Shown: positions 1 to 6,280, counted from the first letter of the stretch. The stretch is DNA of 10,509 nucleotides from Chloroflexota bacterium (GCA_016189845.1 JACPRT010000127.1:1-10509); one strand, 5' to 3'. The notes: generated by a model from the sequence alone, not told the origin. Made by a program: numbers and translations.

Positions 1-69
1 AATCAGATATGAGGGGGTGATACCAGATTTCCGCGCGGCCTCGAAGGGAATATCCCGTCTCTCGAGGAA

Positions 70-279
70 ATGGCGCCACGATCGTTCAGCGGCCGCCTAT
101 TGGTCCGAATGCCAGCAGCGTTGCATGCCGAACTAGCTGACGTGGCGAACGAATACGAAATCAGTCTGAACAGGCTCATGGTGTATCTGTTGTCCTGGGG
201 GATCGGGAAGACGACCGTGCCGCCAGATCGTTACTTGCGGCTGAAAAGAATGTTCCGGGATTTGAACGGTCGGCGCTAA
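70..279 (+). CDS. Stand-alone ribbon-helix-helix protein (HicB-antitoxin C-terminal/Arc-like)
   Basis: A 69-residue protein. Residues 7-14 (SGRLLVRM) fit the DNA-binding beta strand, and two helices follow at about 16-28 and 32-44, with the SLNRLMVYLL segment typical of the C-terminal DNA-binding part of HicB antitoxins and of Arc-like repressors. The protein would dimerise and bind an operator. It lacks the larger N-terminal HicB domain, and no toxin gene follows it; anything upstream is outside the window. The ATG at 70 is the only usual start codon after an in-frame stop at 10-12. A GAGG at 64-67 lies only two bases from it, so the ribosome site is poor. Its stop codon overlaps the ruvB stop by four bases in convergent orientation. 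Codon use (TTG, CTA) looks less GC-biased than that of the neighbours. The fold assignment is fairly safe; a toxin-antitoxin role is not shown. Confidence 0.72.
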   Translation: MAPRSFSGRLLVRMPAALHAELADVANEYEISLNRLMVYLLSWGIGKTTVPPDRYLRLKRMFRDLNGRR

Positions 280-1532
280 ATGCCCAGCTTGCCCTGTTTG
301 CGATCGGCATCCGCATCGGCATTCGCCGAGCCGTCCACGCCCAGATGCGAAAGACCCTCCGGAGTCGCTTTCCTGCCCTGCGGAGTACGGATTATGAATC
401 CGATCTTCAGCAGGAACGGTTCGACTACATCGACCAGCGTCTGCGAGTCCTCGTTGATCGTCGCGGCAATCGCCTCGATCCCGGCGGGTCCTCCCCGGTA
501 CTGGACCGCCAGAGTGGACAGATACTGGCGGTCGAGCCGGTCCAGGCCGAGCTCGTCGACCCCCTCGATCTCGAGCGCCTTGCGGGAGATCGGCAGAGTT
601 GCGACGCCCTTGCCGTGCACCTCTGCGTAATCACGCACTCGGCGAAGAAGGCGGTTGGCGACCCTGGGCACCCCGCGTGATCTGCGCGCAATCTCGGCGG
701 CGCCATCCATCTCGATCTTGACCTCGAGAATCTGGGCGGACCGCACGACAACCCTGGTCAGCTCTTCCGGCGAGTAGTAGTCGAGGTGGTAGACCATCCC
801 GAAGCGGTCGCGCAGCGGAGCGCTGAGCATGCCGGCGCGGGTCGTGGCGCCAACCAGCGTGAACCGCTTCAGCGGGAATGACAGCGTGCGAGAGTAGGCG
901 CCCTTGCCGGTCACGAAATCGACGACGAAGTCCTCCATCGCGGAGTAGAGGTATTCCTCCACCGCGTGCGAGAGCCGGTGGATCTCGTCGATGAAGAGGA
1001 CCTCGCCGGCTTCGAGATTCGATAGAAGCCCGACCATGTCGACCGGCCGCTCCAATGCCGGGCCCGATGTGTGGGTCAGCTTTACACCCATTTCGCGGGC
1101 GATGATGTGCGCAAGGGTAGTTTTGCCGAGTCCCGGAGGTCCGTGGAAGAGGACGTGGTCGACGGCCTCTGCGCGCTGTTTGGCTGCCTGCACCGCGACC
1201 TTGAGGCTGGAGATGACGTTCCCTTGGCCGACGTATTCGCCGAAGTTGCGGGGTCGCAGCGCACGAATCAACGAATCTTCGGAGCCAGGGTCGGTGCCGG
1301 ACCCCGGGGTGCCGGCGGCCTGGCCGCCCGCCGTTGCAGCGATGGATTCGGCCATTGGCACGACGGGGACAGACGTTACGGCAGAACCGGCAACGCGAGC
1401 GACCGCCGGAGCGGGATCGGGGCCAGTGCCGGTGACCGCGCCCGTTGATGACGCAGGTGGCGTCTGGACGCCGTTAGCGTCGGCGCTGTACACCCTTTGC
1501 CTTGATCGTCTCGGTCGGCTGTTATTGGCCAT
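276..1532 (-). CDS. ruvB: Holliday junction branch migration ATPase RuvB
   Basis: RuvB is the hexameric AAA+ motor that drives branch migration of Holliday junctions with RuvA. The 418-residue protein shows the Walker A motif GPPGLGKTT (131-139), Walker B LFIDEIH (179-185), sensor 1 GATTRAG (228-234), the arginine-finger segment RDRFG (241-245) and the sensor 2 segment RGVPRVANRLLRR (286-298). The C-terminal winged helix (about 330-395) includes GGPAGIEAIA and ends near PEGLSHLG. The family is usually about 335-350 residues. The surplus is an N-terminal stretch of about 85 residues rich in Ala, Pro, Gly, Thr and Val, plus an Asn/Ala/Asp tail of about 20. The ATG at 1532 has a GGA about eight bases upstream; Met60 (ATG ending at 1355) could be the real start but has no visible ribosome site. 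It is the last gene of ruvCAB, 27 bases after ruvA. Confidence 0.97.
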   Translation of the reverse strand: MANNSRPRRSRQRVYSADANGVQTPPASSTGAVTGTGPDPAPAVARVAGSAVTSVPVVPMAESIAATAGGQAAGTPGSGTDPGSEDSLIRALRPRNFGEYVGQGNVISSLKVAVQAAKQRAEAVDHVLFHGPPGLGKTTLAHIIAREMGVKLTHTSGPALERPVDMVGLLSNLEAGEVLFIDEIHRLSHAVEEYLYSAMEDFVVDFVTGKGAYSRTLSFPLKRFTLVGATTRAGMLSAPLRDRFGMVYHLDYYSPEELTRVVVRSAQILEVKIEMDGAAEIARRSRGVPRVANRLLRRVRDYAEVHGKGVATLPISRKALEIEGVDELGLDRLDRQYLSTLAVQYRGGPAGIEAIAATINEDSQTLVDVVEPFLLKIGFIIRTPQGRKATPEGLSHLGVDGSANADADADRKQGKLGI

Positions 1533-1559
1533 GATTGGTCCGGGCGCTGATGCGCGCCG

Positions 1560-2213
1560 CTACGTCGTCTTCGCCAGCGAGCGGAATATCTCCCTCATCA
1601 ACTCCTGCGGGTTATCCGCGAGGTCTGGGCGCCGTGTAAGAGCCTCATCGACGCTGATACGGGCCTCGGCAGCCTTGTGTCCAAGGTTCACGAGTACGGC
1701 AATCGCTTCTTCTCGTGCGCCCGTAGCGGCCACCACCGGCACCGACTCGCCCGGGACAGCCCCGTTGACCGGTAGCTCGATCGCCCATTGCATGACCTTA
1801 CCGCGCAAAGTCGCCACGATCTTCTGGGCGGCACGGTCGCCGATCCCCGGTAGCCGACGGAGCGTGCCGAAGTCCTCTCGCTCGATCGCCGATGCGATCG
1901 TCTGGACGGGCAGCACGAGCGCCGCCGACGCCTTGTTGGGGCCGATGCCCTCGACCTCGATCAGCTGCTCGAAGAACCCCTTCTCCACCCCGTTCCGGAA
2001 TCCGACCAGCACCGGCCGCGGCTGCCGGTCGGTGACGTGATAGTAGATCTCCAGCGCCAGCTCGGACCCGTCCTGCACGCCCTCGTCCTTGAGCGACTTC
2101 CATACGATGACGGGCAGCGTCACGTCATAGCCGACGCCGCCGCGGGTGATGAGGCAAATCTTGCCCGCCCCGTCGGCGAAGCCTCTGACGGTTCCCAGCA
2201 GGTAACTGATCAT
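1560..2213 (-). CDS. ruvA: Holliday junction DNA-binding protein RuvA
   Basis: RuvA forms the tetramer that clamps the four-way junction and loads RuvB. The 217-residue protein has the expected three domains: an OB fold (1-70, starting MISYLLGTVRG), tandem helix-hairpin-helix motifs (VEGIGPNKA at 87-95 and LPGIGDRAAQ at 121-130), and, after a flexible linker (about 148-164), the small C-terminal helical domain (165-217) that touches RuvB. It is slightly longer than the usual 190-205. The loop that carries the acidic pin (Glu55-Asp56 in E. coli, in VREDAQ) reads HVTDRQPRPV here (59-68), so only one acidic residue remains and it is followed by Arg, with about two extra residues. The gene lies 38 bases after ruvC and 27 before ruvB. 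No strong Shine-Dalgarno is visible, so translation may depend on coupling. Confidence 0.96.
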   Translation of the reverse strand: MISYLLGTVRGFADGAGKICLITRGGVGYDVTLPVIVWKSLKDEGVQDGSELALEIYYHVTDRQPRPVLVGFRNGVEKGFFEQLIEVEGIGPNKASAALVLPVQTIASAIEREDFGTLRRLPGIGDRAAQKIVATLRGKVMQWAIELPVNGAVPGESVPVVAATGAREEAIAVLVNLGHKAAEARISVDEALTRRPDLADNPQELMREIFRSLAKTT

Positions 2214-2251
2214 GAAGCCGGCACCAGAAGACGAAGACCAGGAGACAACTG

Positions 2252-2746
2252 CTATTTAACCCTGGCGATCGGGCTCGCCGCCACCATCGCGTGGCAGATC
2301 GCAAGCGCGAACGCGTCCGCGACGTCGAACGGCCGCGGCGGGCTCGCGAGCCGGAGCTGAGCGACGATCGCCTTCTGTACCTGCTCCTTGCTCGCCGCAC
2401 CCGACCCCGTGACCGCGTTCTTGACCCTGGATGGCGCGTACCCGGCCACCGGGATTTCACACTCCGCGGCCGCCAGGCAGACCGCCGCCCTCGCATGGCC
2501 CATCAGGATCGCCGTCCTCGGGAACTCGTATCTGCTGTGGAGCTCTTCGAGCGCCATCGCGGCCGGCTTGAACTCTTCCAGGACTTCTCGGATATCCCGG
2601 AAGATCGTCCTGACACGTAACTCCAGGGGGTCGGACGGGTCCGGGCGCGAAACCCCGCCCTCCACCGCAACCCACCTGCCGCCAAGGTCGTCGATCACGG
2701 CGTAGCCGGTGCGATTCAGGCCGGGGTCCACCCCTATGATCCGCAT
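2252..2746 (-). CDS. ruvC: Crossover junction endodeoxyribonuclease RuvC
   Basis: RuvC is the dimeric RNase H-fold nuclease that cuts Holliday junctions symmetrically. From the ATG at 2746 the protein is 164 residues, the usual size, and begins MRIIGVDPG. The four catalytic acids are visible: Asp7, the Glu pair 67-68 in ALEELHSRY, and Asp141 and Asp144 in DVADAFALA. The conserved stretch from about 105 to 123, containing VKNAVTGSG and SKEQVQ, is also present. An in-frame ATG at 2782 would add 12 residues (MGKPIILRVAQR) that the family lacks and would lie inside the promoter. The shorter start has GGGTGG at 2755-2760, eight bases upstream, and falls about 13 bases after the predicted transcription start. 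It is the first gene of the ruvCAB operon. Confidence 0.96.
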   Translation of the reverse strand: MRIIGVDPGLNRTGYAVIDDLGGRWVAVEGGVSRPDPSDPLELRVRTIFRDIREVLEEFKPAAMALEELHSRYEFPRTAILMGHARAAVCLAAAECEIPVAGYAPSRVKNAVTGSGAASKEQVQKAIVAQLRLASPPRPFDVADAFALAICHAMVAASPIARVK

Positions 2747-2765
2747 ACGTTGGGCCACCCGCAGG

Positions 2766-2795
2766 ATTATCGGCTTCCCCATGGAGAAGGGTCAA
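2766..2795 (-). promoter_or_regulatory. Promoter of the ruvCAB operon
   Basis: On the minus strand a TTGACC -35 box (2790-2795) and a GATAAT -10 box (2766-2771) are separated by 18 bases; each matches the sigma70 consensus at five of six positions. Transcription should start near 2759, giving a leader of about 13 bases before the ruvC ATG at 2746 that contains the GGGTGG ribosome site. The site also supports the shorter ruvC start. No SOS-type operator was recognised around it. Confidence 0.62.
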
Positions 2796-2800
2796 CGCAA

Positions 2801-2806
2801 TATCAT
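2801..2806 (+). promoter_or_regulatory. -10 box for a probable leaderless acyl-CoA dehydrogenase transcript
   Basis: TATCAT lies six bases before the ATG at 2813, and no Shine-Dalgarno precedes that ATG. A TANNNT hexamer immediately upstream of a start codon is the arrangement reported for leaderless mRNAs in several bacterial groups. No convincing -35 box is visible at the usual distance. The gap between ruvC and this gene is only 66 bases, so the two divergent promoters are packed against each other. Confidence 0.4.
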
Positions 2807-2812
2807 TTACGG

Positions 2813-3961
2813 ATGCGGGCGACTCTGACCGAACGACAGGAACTGCTGCGACAGACCGCTCGTGAGTTCGCGCTCAAGGAGCTGGAGCCACGCGCAGCCG
2901 ACGTGGACAGCAACGAGGAATTTCCGAGGCGCCAGTTCGACGGGCTGGCCGCCATCGGGCTCCTCGGGCTCACGATGCCGGAAGCAGATGGCGGGGCAGG
3001 GGGCGGATACGGCGAGCTGGCCGTCGTGATCGAAGAGCTGGCGGCAGCATGCGGGTCGACCAGCACGGTGTTCATCACCCATGTATCGCTTGGCGCCGCG
3101 ACCATCGCGCGGTTCGGGCACGCGGAGCAACGAGCGCGCTGGGTCCCGGCGCTGAGCCGCGGCGACAAGATCGCAGCGTTCGCGTTGTCCGAGCCAGGTT
3201 CCGGGAGCGACGCGCTCGCCCTGTCGACCACCGCATCACTCGATGGCGACGATTACGTGATCAACGGCTCAAAAGTCTTCATCACGAACGGCGAAGTGGC
3301 CGGCGTGTTCGTGGTGTTCGTGAACAGTGATCGAAGCAAAGGCCACCGCGGCATCAACGCGGTGGTCGTCGAGCGCGGCGCCGCCGGGTTCACGGTCAGC
3401 CACATGACCGGCAAGATGGGCATGCGCGGATCCGCGACCGCGGAACTGTCGTTTCAGGACTGCCGGGTCCCGGTGGCCAACCGGCTCAGCGACGAGGGTC
3501 GCGGATACTCGGTGGCGCTGAGCATCCTGTCGTCGTCGAGGGTCTCGATCGCGGCCCAATGCGTCGGCCTGGCCAGGGGCGCGTACGAGGCGGCGGTCAA
3601 GTATGCGAACCAGCGAGAGGCGTTTGGAAAACACCTCGCCGACCATCAGGCCATCCAGTTCATGCTCGCCGACATGGCGACCGAGATCGACGCTGCAAGG
3701 CTCCTCACGCACCGCGCCGCGTCGCTGGTCGACAACGGGCGTCCGCACGTGGCGGAATCTGCGATGGCGAAGCTCTTCGCTTCAGAGGTAGCGAATCGGG
3801 CCGCGCACAGGGCCGTGCAGATACATGGAGGCTCCGGCTATTTCCGGCCGAGCAAGGTCGAACGCATCTACCGGGACCAGCGCGTCACCGAGATCTATGA
3901 GGGAACATCTGAGATCCAACGGCTCATCATCGCTCGATCAATCCTTGAAGATCGATCCTGA
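2813..3961 (+). CDS. Acyl-CoA dehydrogenase (FAD-dependent)
   Basis: This flavoenzyme would oxidise an acyl-CoA to the trans-2-enoyl-CoA, passing electrons to an electron-transfer flavoprotein. The 382-residue length is normal for the family. Visible landmarks are the N-terminal helical domain (1-115, TERQELLRQTAREFA), the first family signature ALSEPGSGSD (124-133), the beta domain (GSKVFITNG at 152-160), the segment KMGMRGSATAEL (201-212), the C-terminal helical domain with the FAD-contacting QIHGGSGY (336-343), and YEGTSEIQR (362-370), whose Glu363 fits the catalytic base of the short- and medium-chain type. Substrate chain length or branching cannot be read from this. The start at 2813 matches the family N-terminus; an ATG at 2750 would run back through the ruvC promoter. 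It overlaps the next gene and is probably co-transcribed with it, although no other beta-oxidation gene is present. Confidence 0.95.
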   Translation: MRATLTERQELLRQTAREFALKELEPRAADVDSNEEFPRRQFDGLAAIGLLGLTMPEADGGAGGGYGELAVVIEELAAACGSTSTVFITHVSLGAATIARFGHAEQRARWVPALSRGDKIAAFALSEPGSGSDALALSTTASLDGDDYVINGSKVFITNGEVAGVFVVFVNSDRSKGHRGINAVVVERGAAGFTVSHMTGKMGMRGSATAELSFQDCRVPVANRLSDEGRGYSVALSILSSSRVSIAAQCVGLARGAYEAAVKYANQREAFGKHLADHQAIQFMLADMATEIDAARLLTHRAASLVDNGRPHVAESAMAKLFASEVANRAAHRAVQIHGGSGYFRPSKVERIYRDQRVTEIYEGTSEIQRLIIARSILEDRS

Positions 3962-5567
3962 AGGGGCCGTCCCGGAGGCGGTCGCACAGGGACCGATATC
4001 GGCCGAAATTCAGAAGGCAGCCCGGGGCGGGCAGCTGGCACGCCTCGCCCGCGTGGTCGGGGCGGTCGAGCCATATCTCGTCGTATTCATGGCCAGCGCG
4101 GCAGGACTGGTCATCGAGATCGTGGCAGCGCGCATCCTCGCGCCCGTGATAGGGGTGTCGCTCTACACGTGGACGAGCGTCATCGGGATCGTGCTGGCGG
4201 GGATCAGCCTGGGCAACTTCTTCGGCGGCATCATCGCCGATCGCCGGGCGTCGCATACGCTGCTGGGCGTTGTGCTGGGCGCCGCCGCCGTGATGAGCCT
4301 CGGCGTCCTGCCGCTCGCCGCGGTCGTGCCGGACTGGCTGGCCGACTATCCGATTCTTCTTCGCATCGTGCTCCTGACGACCATCCTCTTCTTCGTGCCG
4401 AGCACCCTGCTCGCCATGGTGAGCCCGATAGTCATCAAGCTCCAGTTACGAGACCTCGGGAAGACCGGCAAGGTGGTCGGCAGGCTGTACGCCGTTTCGA
4501 CTTCTGGCGCCATTTTCGGTGTCTTCATCACCGGGTTCGTGCTCGTTCAGTGGATAGGTTCCAGGCCGACTATCGCGCTCGTGGCGGCCACGCTGACGGC
4601 GATGGCGCTGGTATTTGGCAGGCTGTGGCGCCTCAAACCGGCTGGCGCCGCCGTCGTAGTGGCTTCGGGGCTGGCGCTCGGCTACGCGGTCAGGGGCGGC
4701 TACTTCGAGACCCCGTGCGTCGATGAAAGCGCCTATTACTGCATCAAGATTACCGACGGGCCCGACGGCGCCGGCAACGTCAAGGCCCTTGTCCTCGACC
4801 AGCTGGTGCACAGCTACGTGTCGCTCGACGACCCCACCGAGCTCTCGGAGTACGGATACGAGGTGATATTCTCCGAAGTCGCCGAGTATGTGGCCGACCG
4901 CACTCCCGAGTTCAGGTCGCTCTTCATCGGCGGCGGCGGCTACGTCCTGCCGCGCTATCTGGAAGCCGTGTACCCGGCCAGCCACGTCGAGGTGATCGAG
5001 ATAGACCCCGCGGTCACGAGGGTCGTTTACGACCGGCTGGGCCTGAGACGAGACAGCAGGATTGTCTCGTTTCACGAAGATGCGCGGATGAAAGTGCCGC
5101 GCCTGGAGGGCGGCAGCTATCAGCTGGTGATCGGCGACGCTTTCAACGATGTCTCGGTGCCGTACCACCTCACGACCCGGGAATTCAACGAGCAGGTGCG
5201 CGACCTGCTGACTCCCGACGGCATTTACGCCGTGAACATCGTCGACAAGCCACATTCGGGACAGTTCTTGCGCTCATTCCTGCACACCATGCGCGAGACC
5301 TTCCCTTACGTCACGCTCGTCAGTTCCGACGGCAACTGGTCTTTCGACTTCAGGACCACGATCATCGTCCTCGCGTCTACGAGAGAGATCACAGGGCGCG
5401 ACCTGCAGGACGCGGCCCGGCGGATCGGGAAGGCGGCGCCCACCAGCCACCTGATCGACAGGGACACGTTGGACCAGCTGATGAACGAGCGGCGCGCCGT
5501 GTTGCTGACGGATGACCACGCGCCCGTGGACCAGATGCTCGCGCCGCTCTACCTGGAGTCGCGGTAG
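3897..5567 (+). CDS. Membrane protein fused to a spermidine-synthase-like domain
   Basis: From the ATG at 3897 the protein is 556 residues. After a polar N-terminus of about 58 residues come roughly seven hydrophobic helices (about 60-265), beginning YLVVFMASAAGLVIEIV, a segment typical of the fused MFS/spermidine-synthase group. A C-terminal Rossmann methyltransferase-like domain follows (about 340-510): SLFIGGGGY, VEVIEIDP, FHEDAR, VIGDAF and PYHLTTREF, then LTDDHAPVDQM near the end. In true SpeE the nucleotide loop reads GGGDG and the catalytic segment DxTDP; both differ here, so aminopropyl transfer is doubtful. The substrate is unknown. The start is uncertain: the ATG at 3897 overlaps the acyl-CoA dehydrogenase by 65 bases and has only a GAG upstream; a TTG at 3945 would overlap by 17. 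The overlap suggests translational coupling. Family confidence is high; function is not known. Confidence 0.85.
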   Translation: MREHLRSNGSSSLDQSLKIDPEGAVPEAVAQGPISAEIQKAARGGQLARLARVVGAVEPYLVVFMASAAGLVIEIVAARILAPVIGVSLYTWTSVIGIVLAGISLGNFFGGIIADRRASHTLLGVVLGAAAVMSLGVLPLAAVVPDWLADYPILLRIVLLTTILFFVPSTLLAMVSPIVIKLQLRDLGKTGKVVGRLYAVSTSGAIFGVFITGFVLVQWIGSRPTIALVAATLTAMALVFGRLWRLKPAGAAVVVASGLALGYAVRGGYFETPCVDESAYYCIKITDGPDGAGNVKALVLDQLVHSYVSLDDPTELSEYGYEVIFSEVAEYVADRTPEFRSLFIGGGGYVLPRYLEAVYPASHVEVIEIDPAVTRVVYDRLGLRRDSRIVSFHEDARMKVPRLEGGSYQLVIGDAFNDVSVPYHLTTREFNEQVRDLLTPDGIYAVNIVDKPHSGQFLRSFLHTMRETFPYVTLVSSDGNWSFDFRTTIIVLASTREITGRDLQDAARRIGKAAPTSHLIDRDTLDQLMNERRAVLLTDDHAPVDQMLAPLYLESR

Positions 5568-5585
5568 GGGGTTGCGGGCCGGCGG

Positions 5586-5619
5586 CTTGCCAGAACCCTA
5601 TTCGCCAGCGGTTGGCAAG
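5586..5619. terminator. Imperfect inverted repeat at a convergent gene end
   Basis: CTTGCCA (5586-5592) pairs with TGGCAAG (5613-5619), and ACC (5595-5597) with GGT (5610-5612), leaving a two-base GA bulge and a 12-base loop. It covers the last codons and stop of the minus-strand repeat protein and lies just after the plus-strand gene ending at 5567. Neither side has a T tract, so it is not a standard intrinsic terminator. It may slow or protect the ends of both transcripts, or be chance. Confidence 0.25.
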
Positions 5620-6068
5620 AACACCCTTACGAGCTCGGCAGCCATCCTGCGGTTGTCCGCGGCTATTCTGCTCACCGTCTCGGCCAGCCGCTGAATCTCG
5701 GCGGCCTGCGGCGCATATGCCTTGCCCAGGGCGTCGGCCAGCCGCTGCAATTCCAGCGCCTGCGGGACCGCGGATTTGTTCAGCGTCTCCGCGAGCTGTT
5801 GAAACGTCTTCGCCTGTTCGCCGGCGGCCCGGCCGACCGCTTCGACCAGCCGTTGCACGTCGGCCGTCTGCGGCGCGGCCGCCTTGATTGCGTCCGCCAG
5901 CCTTTGCAATTCGACGATCTGGGGCGCCGTGATCTTGTTGACCGCCTCGACCAGCCGTTGTGTCTCAAACGACTGTTCGCCGGCGATCTTCGTCACGACG
6001 TCGGCCAACCGCTGCGCATCGACCGCAGCGACCTTGATCATCTTCCCGTAATCAGTGACAGTCACCAT
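5598..6068 (-). CDS. Small helical protein of seven tandem 18-residue repeats, function unknown
   Basis: A 156-residue soluble protein that I do not recognise. After a short N-terminus, residues 16-140 are seven head-to-tail units of 18 residues (the third has 17). The shared pattern is x-E-x-Q-R-L-A-D/E-A-V-x-K-x-A-A/G-P/E-Q-x. Gln at unit position 4 and Leu at position 6 occur in all seven, and Gln at position 17 in six. A Pro or Gly sits at the same place near each unit's end except the last. Eighteen residues make exactly five alpha-helical turns, so the hydrophobic positions stack in a straight stripe. There is no signal peptide, no membrane helix and no cysteine. The ATG at 6068 has only a weak GGA upstream. 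It is convergent with the fused membrane-protein gene and divergent from the KimA-like permease. The protein could be a scaffold, a lipid- or granule-surface-binding protein, or an oligomeric rod. The gene call is supported by the consistent repeat at protein level. Confidence 0.78.
   Translation of the reverse strand: MVTVTDYGKMIKVAAVDAQRLADVVTKIAGEQSFETQRLVEAVNKITAPQIVELQRLADAIKAAAPQTADVQRLVEAVGRAAGEQAKTFQQLAETLNKSAVPQALELQRLADALGKAYAPQAAEIQRLAETVSRIAADNRRMAAELVRVFLPTAGE
5649..6023 (-). repeat. Array of seven 54-bp coding repeats
   Basis: The array encodes residues 16-140 of the repeat protein. The unit boundaries in the protein are 16-33, 34-51, 52-68, 69-86, 87-104, 105-122 and 123-140. 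The third unit lacks one codon. Units 1-3 resemble units 4-6 in order (GEQ-type, then two PQ-type), which points to duplication of a three-unit block. The clearest DNA similarity is between units 3 and 6, around the stretch encoding ELQRLADA. The copies have diverged at DNA level, so the array is not recent. Confidence 0.8.
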
Positions 6069-6203
6069 GGTTGGAATCCGTACGAAACCCAGCGCGCATC
6101 GCGGCAGGCTATCGACCTTGGCATCACTCTAGGTCGCGGCCTTCAAGCGAGCATCGGGTATGCGCGACGCGATTGGCCGAATTCGCTCACGGCGCAGTTG
6201 CCA

Positions 6204-6209
6204 TAGAAT
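6204..6209 (+). promoter_or_regulatory. Possible -10 box of the KimA-like permease gene
   Basis: TAGAAT matches the sigma70 -10 consensus at five of six positions. The best -35 at a 16-base spacing is TTCGCT (6182-6187), which is weak. If used, transcription would start near 6216, so the hairpin at 6213-6240 would form the very 5' end of the message, with a leader of about 65 bases. Confidence 0.3.
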
Positions 6210-6212
6210 TAC

Positions 6213-6247
6213 CGGGGGTGCGTGATTCGTCGCACCCCCGATGTTTT
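6213..6247 (+). terminator. Perfect 10-bp hairpin with T tract in the permease leader
   Basis: CGGGGGTGCG (6213-6222) and CGCACCCCCG (6231-6240) pair perfectly around an eight-base loop, followed after two bases by a run of five T (6243-6247). This is intrinsic-terminator geometry on the plus strand; the opposite strand has no T run. No plus-strand gene ends nearby: the closest upstream stop is at 5567, beyond a minus-strand gene. The hairpin ends 41 bases before the permease ATG. It may therefore be an attenuator or an mRNA-stabilising 5' structure rather than the end of an operon. No alternative anti-terminator pairing was found by eye. Confidence 0.55.
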
Positions 6248-6280
6248 TCCTGCACCGTGTGCCGCCGGTCGGCGCGTTTT

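Noticed and set aside
991..2040. Plus-strand open frame of 349 codons opposite ruvB and ruvA
   Set aside because: Its composition (Ser/Arg/Thr/Pro) is that of an antisense shadow in GC-rich DNA, and both underlying genes are certain.
2747..2782. Longer start for ruvC at 2782
   Set aside because: It would place the start between the -35 and -10 boxes; MRIIGVDPG at 2746 matches the RuvC family start and has a good ribosome site.
2750..2812. Longer start for the acyl-CoA dehydrogenase at 2750
   Set aside because: The 21 extra residues have no family counterpart and the DNA holds the ruvC promoter; conservation starts at the ATG at 2813.
5649..6023. CRISPR array or non-coding tandem repeat
   Set aside because: The repeats are contiguous, diverged at DNA level and conserved at protein level in one frame, so they are coding repeats.
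6071..6280. Extension of the permease frame back to an ATG at 6071
   Set aside because: The 70 residues are Arg/Ser/His/Cys-rich without family similarity, and they cover the hairpin and possible promoter.
6069..6280. c-di-AMP (ydaO-type) riboswitch upstream of the KimA-like gene
   Set aside because: The known conserved segments of that riboswitch were looked for and not found; only the hairpin is evident.
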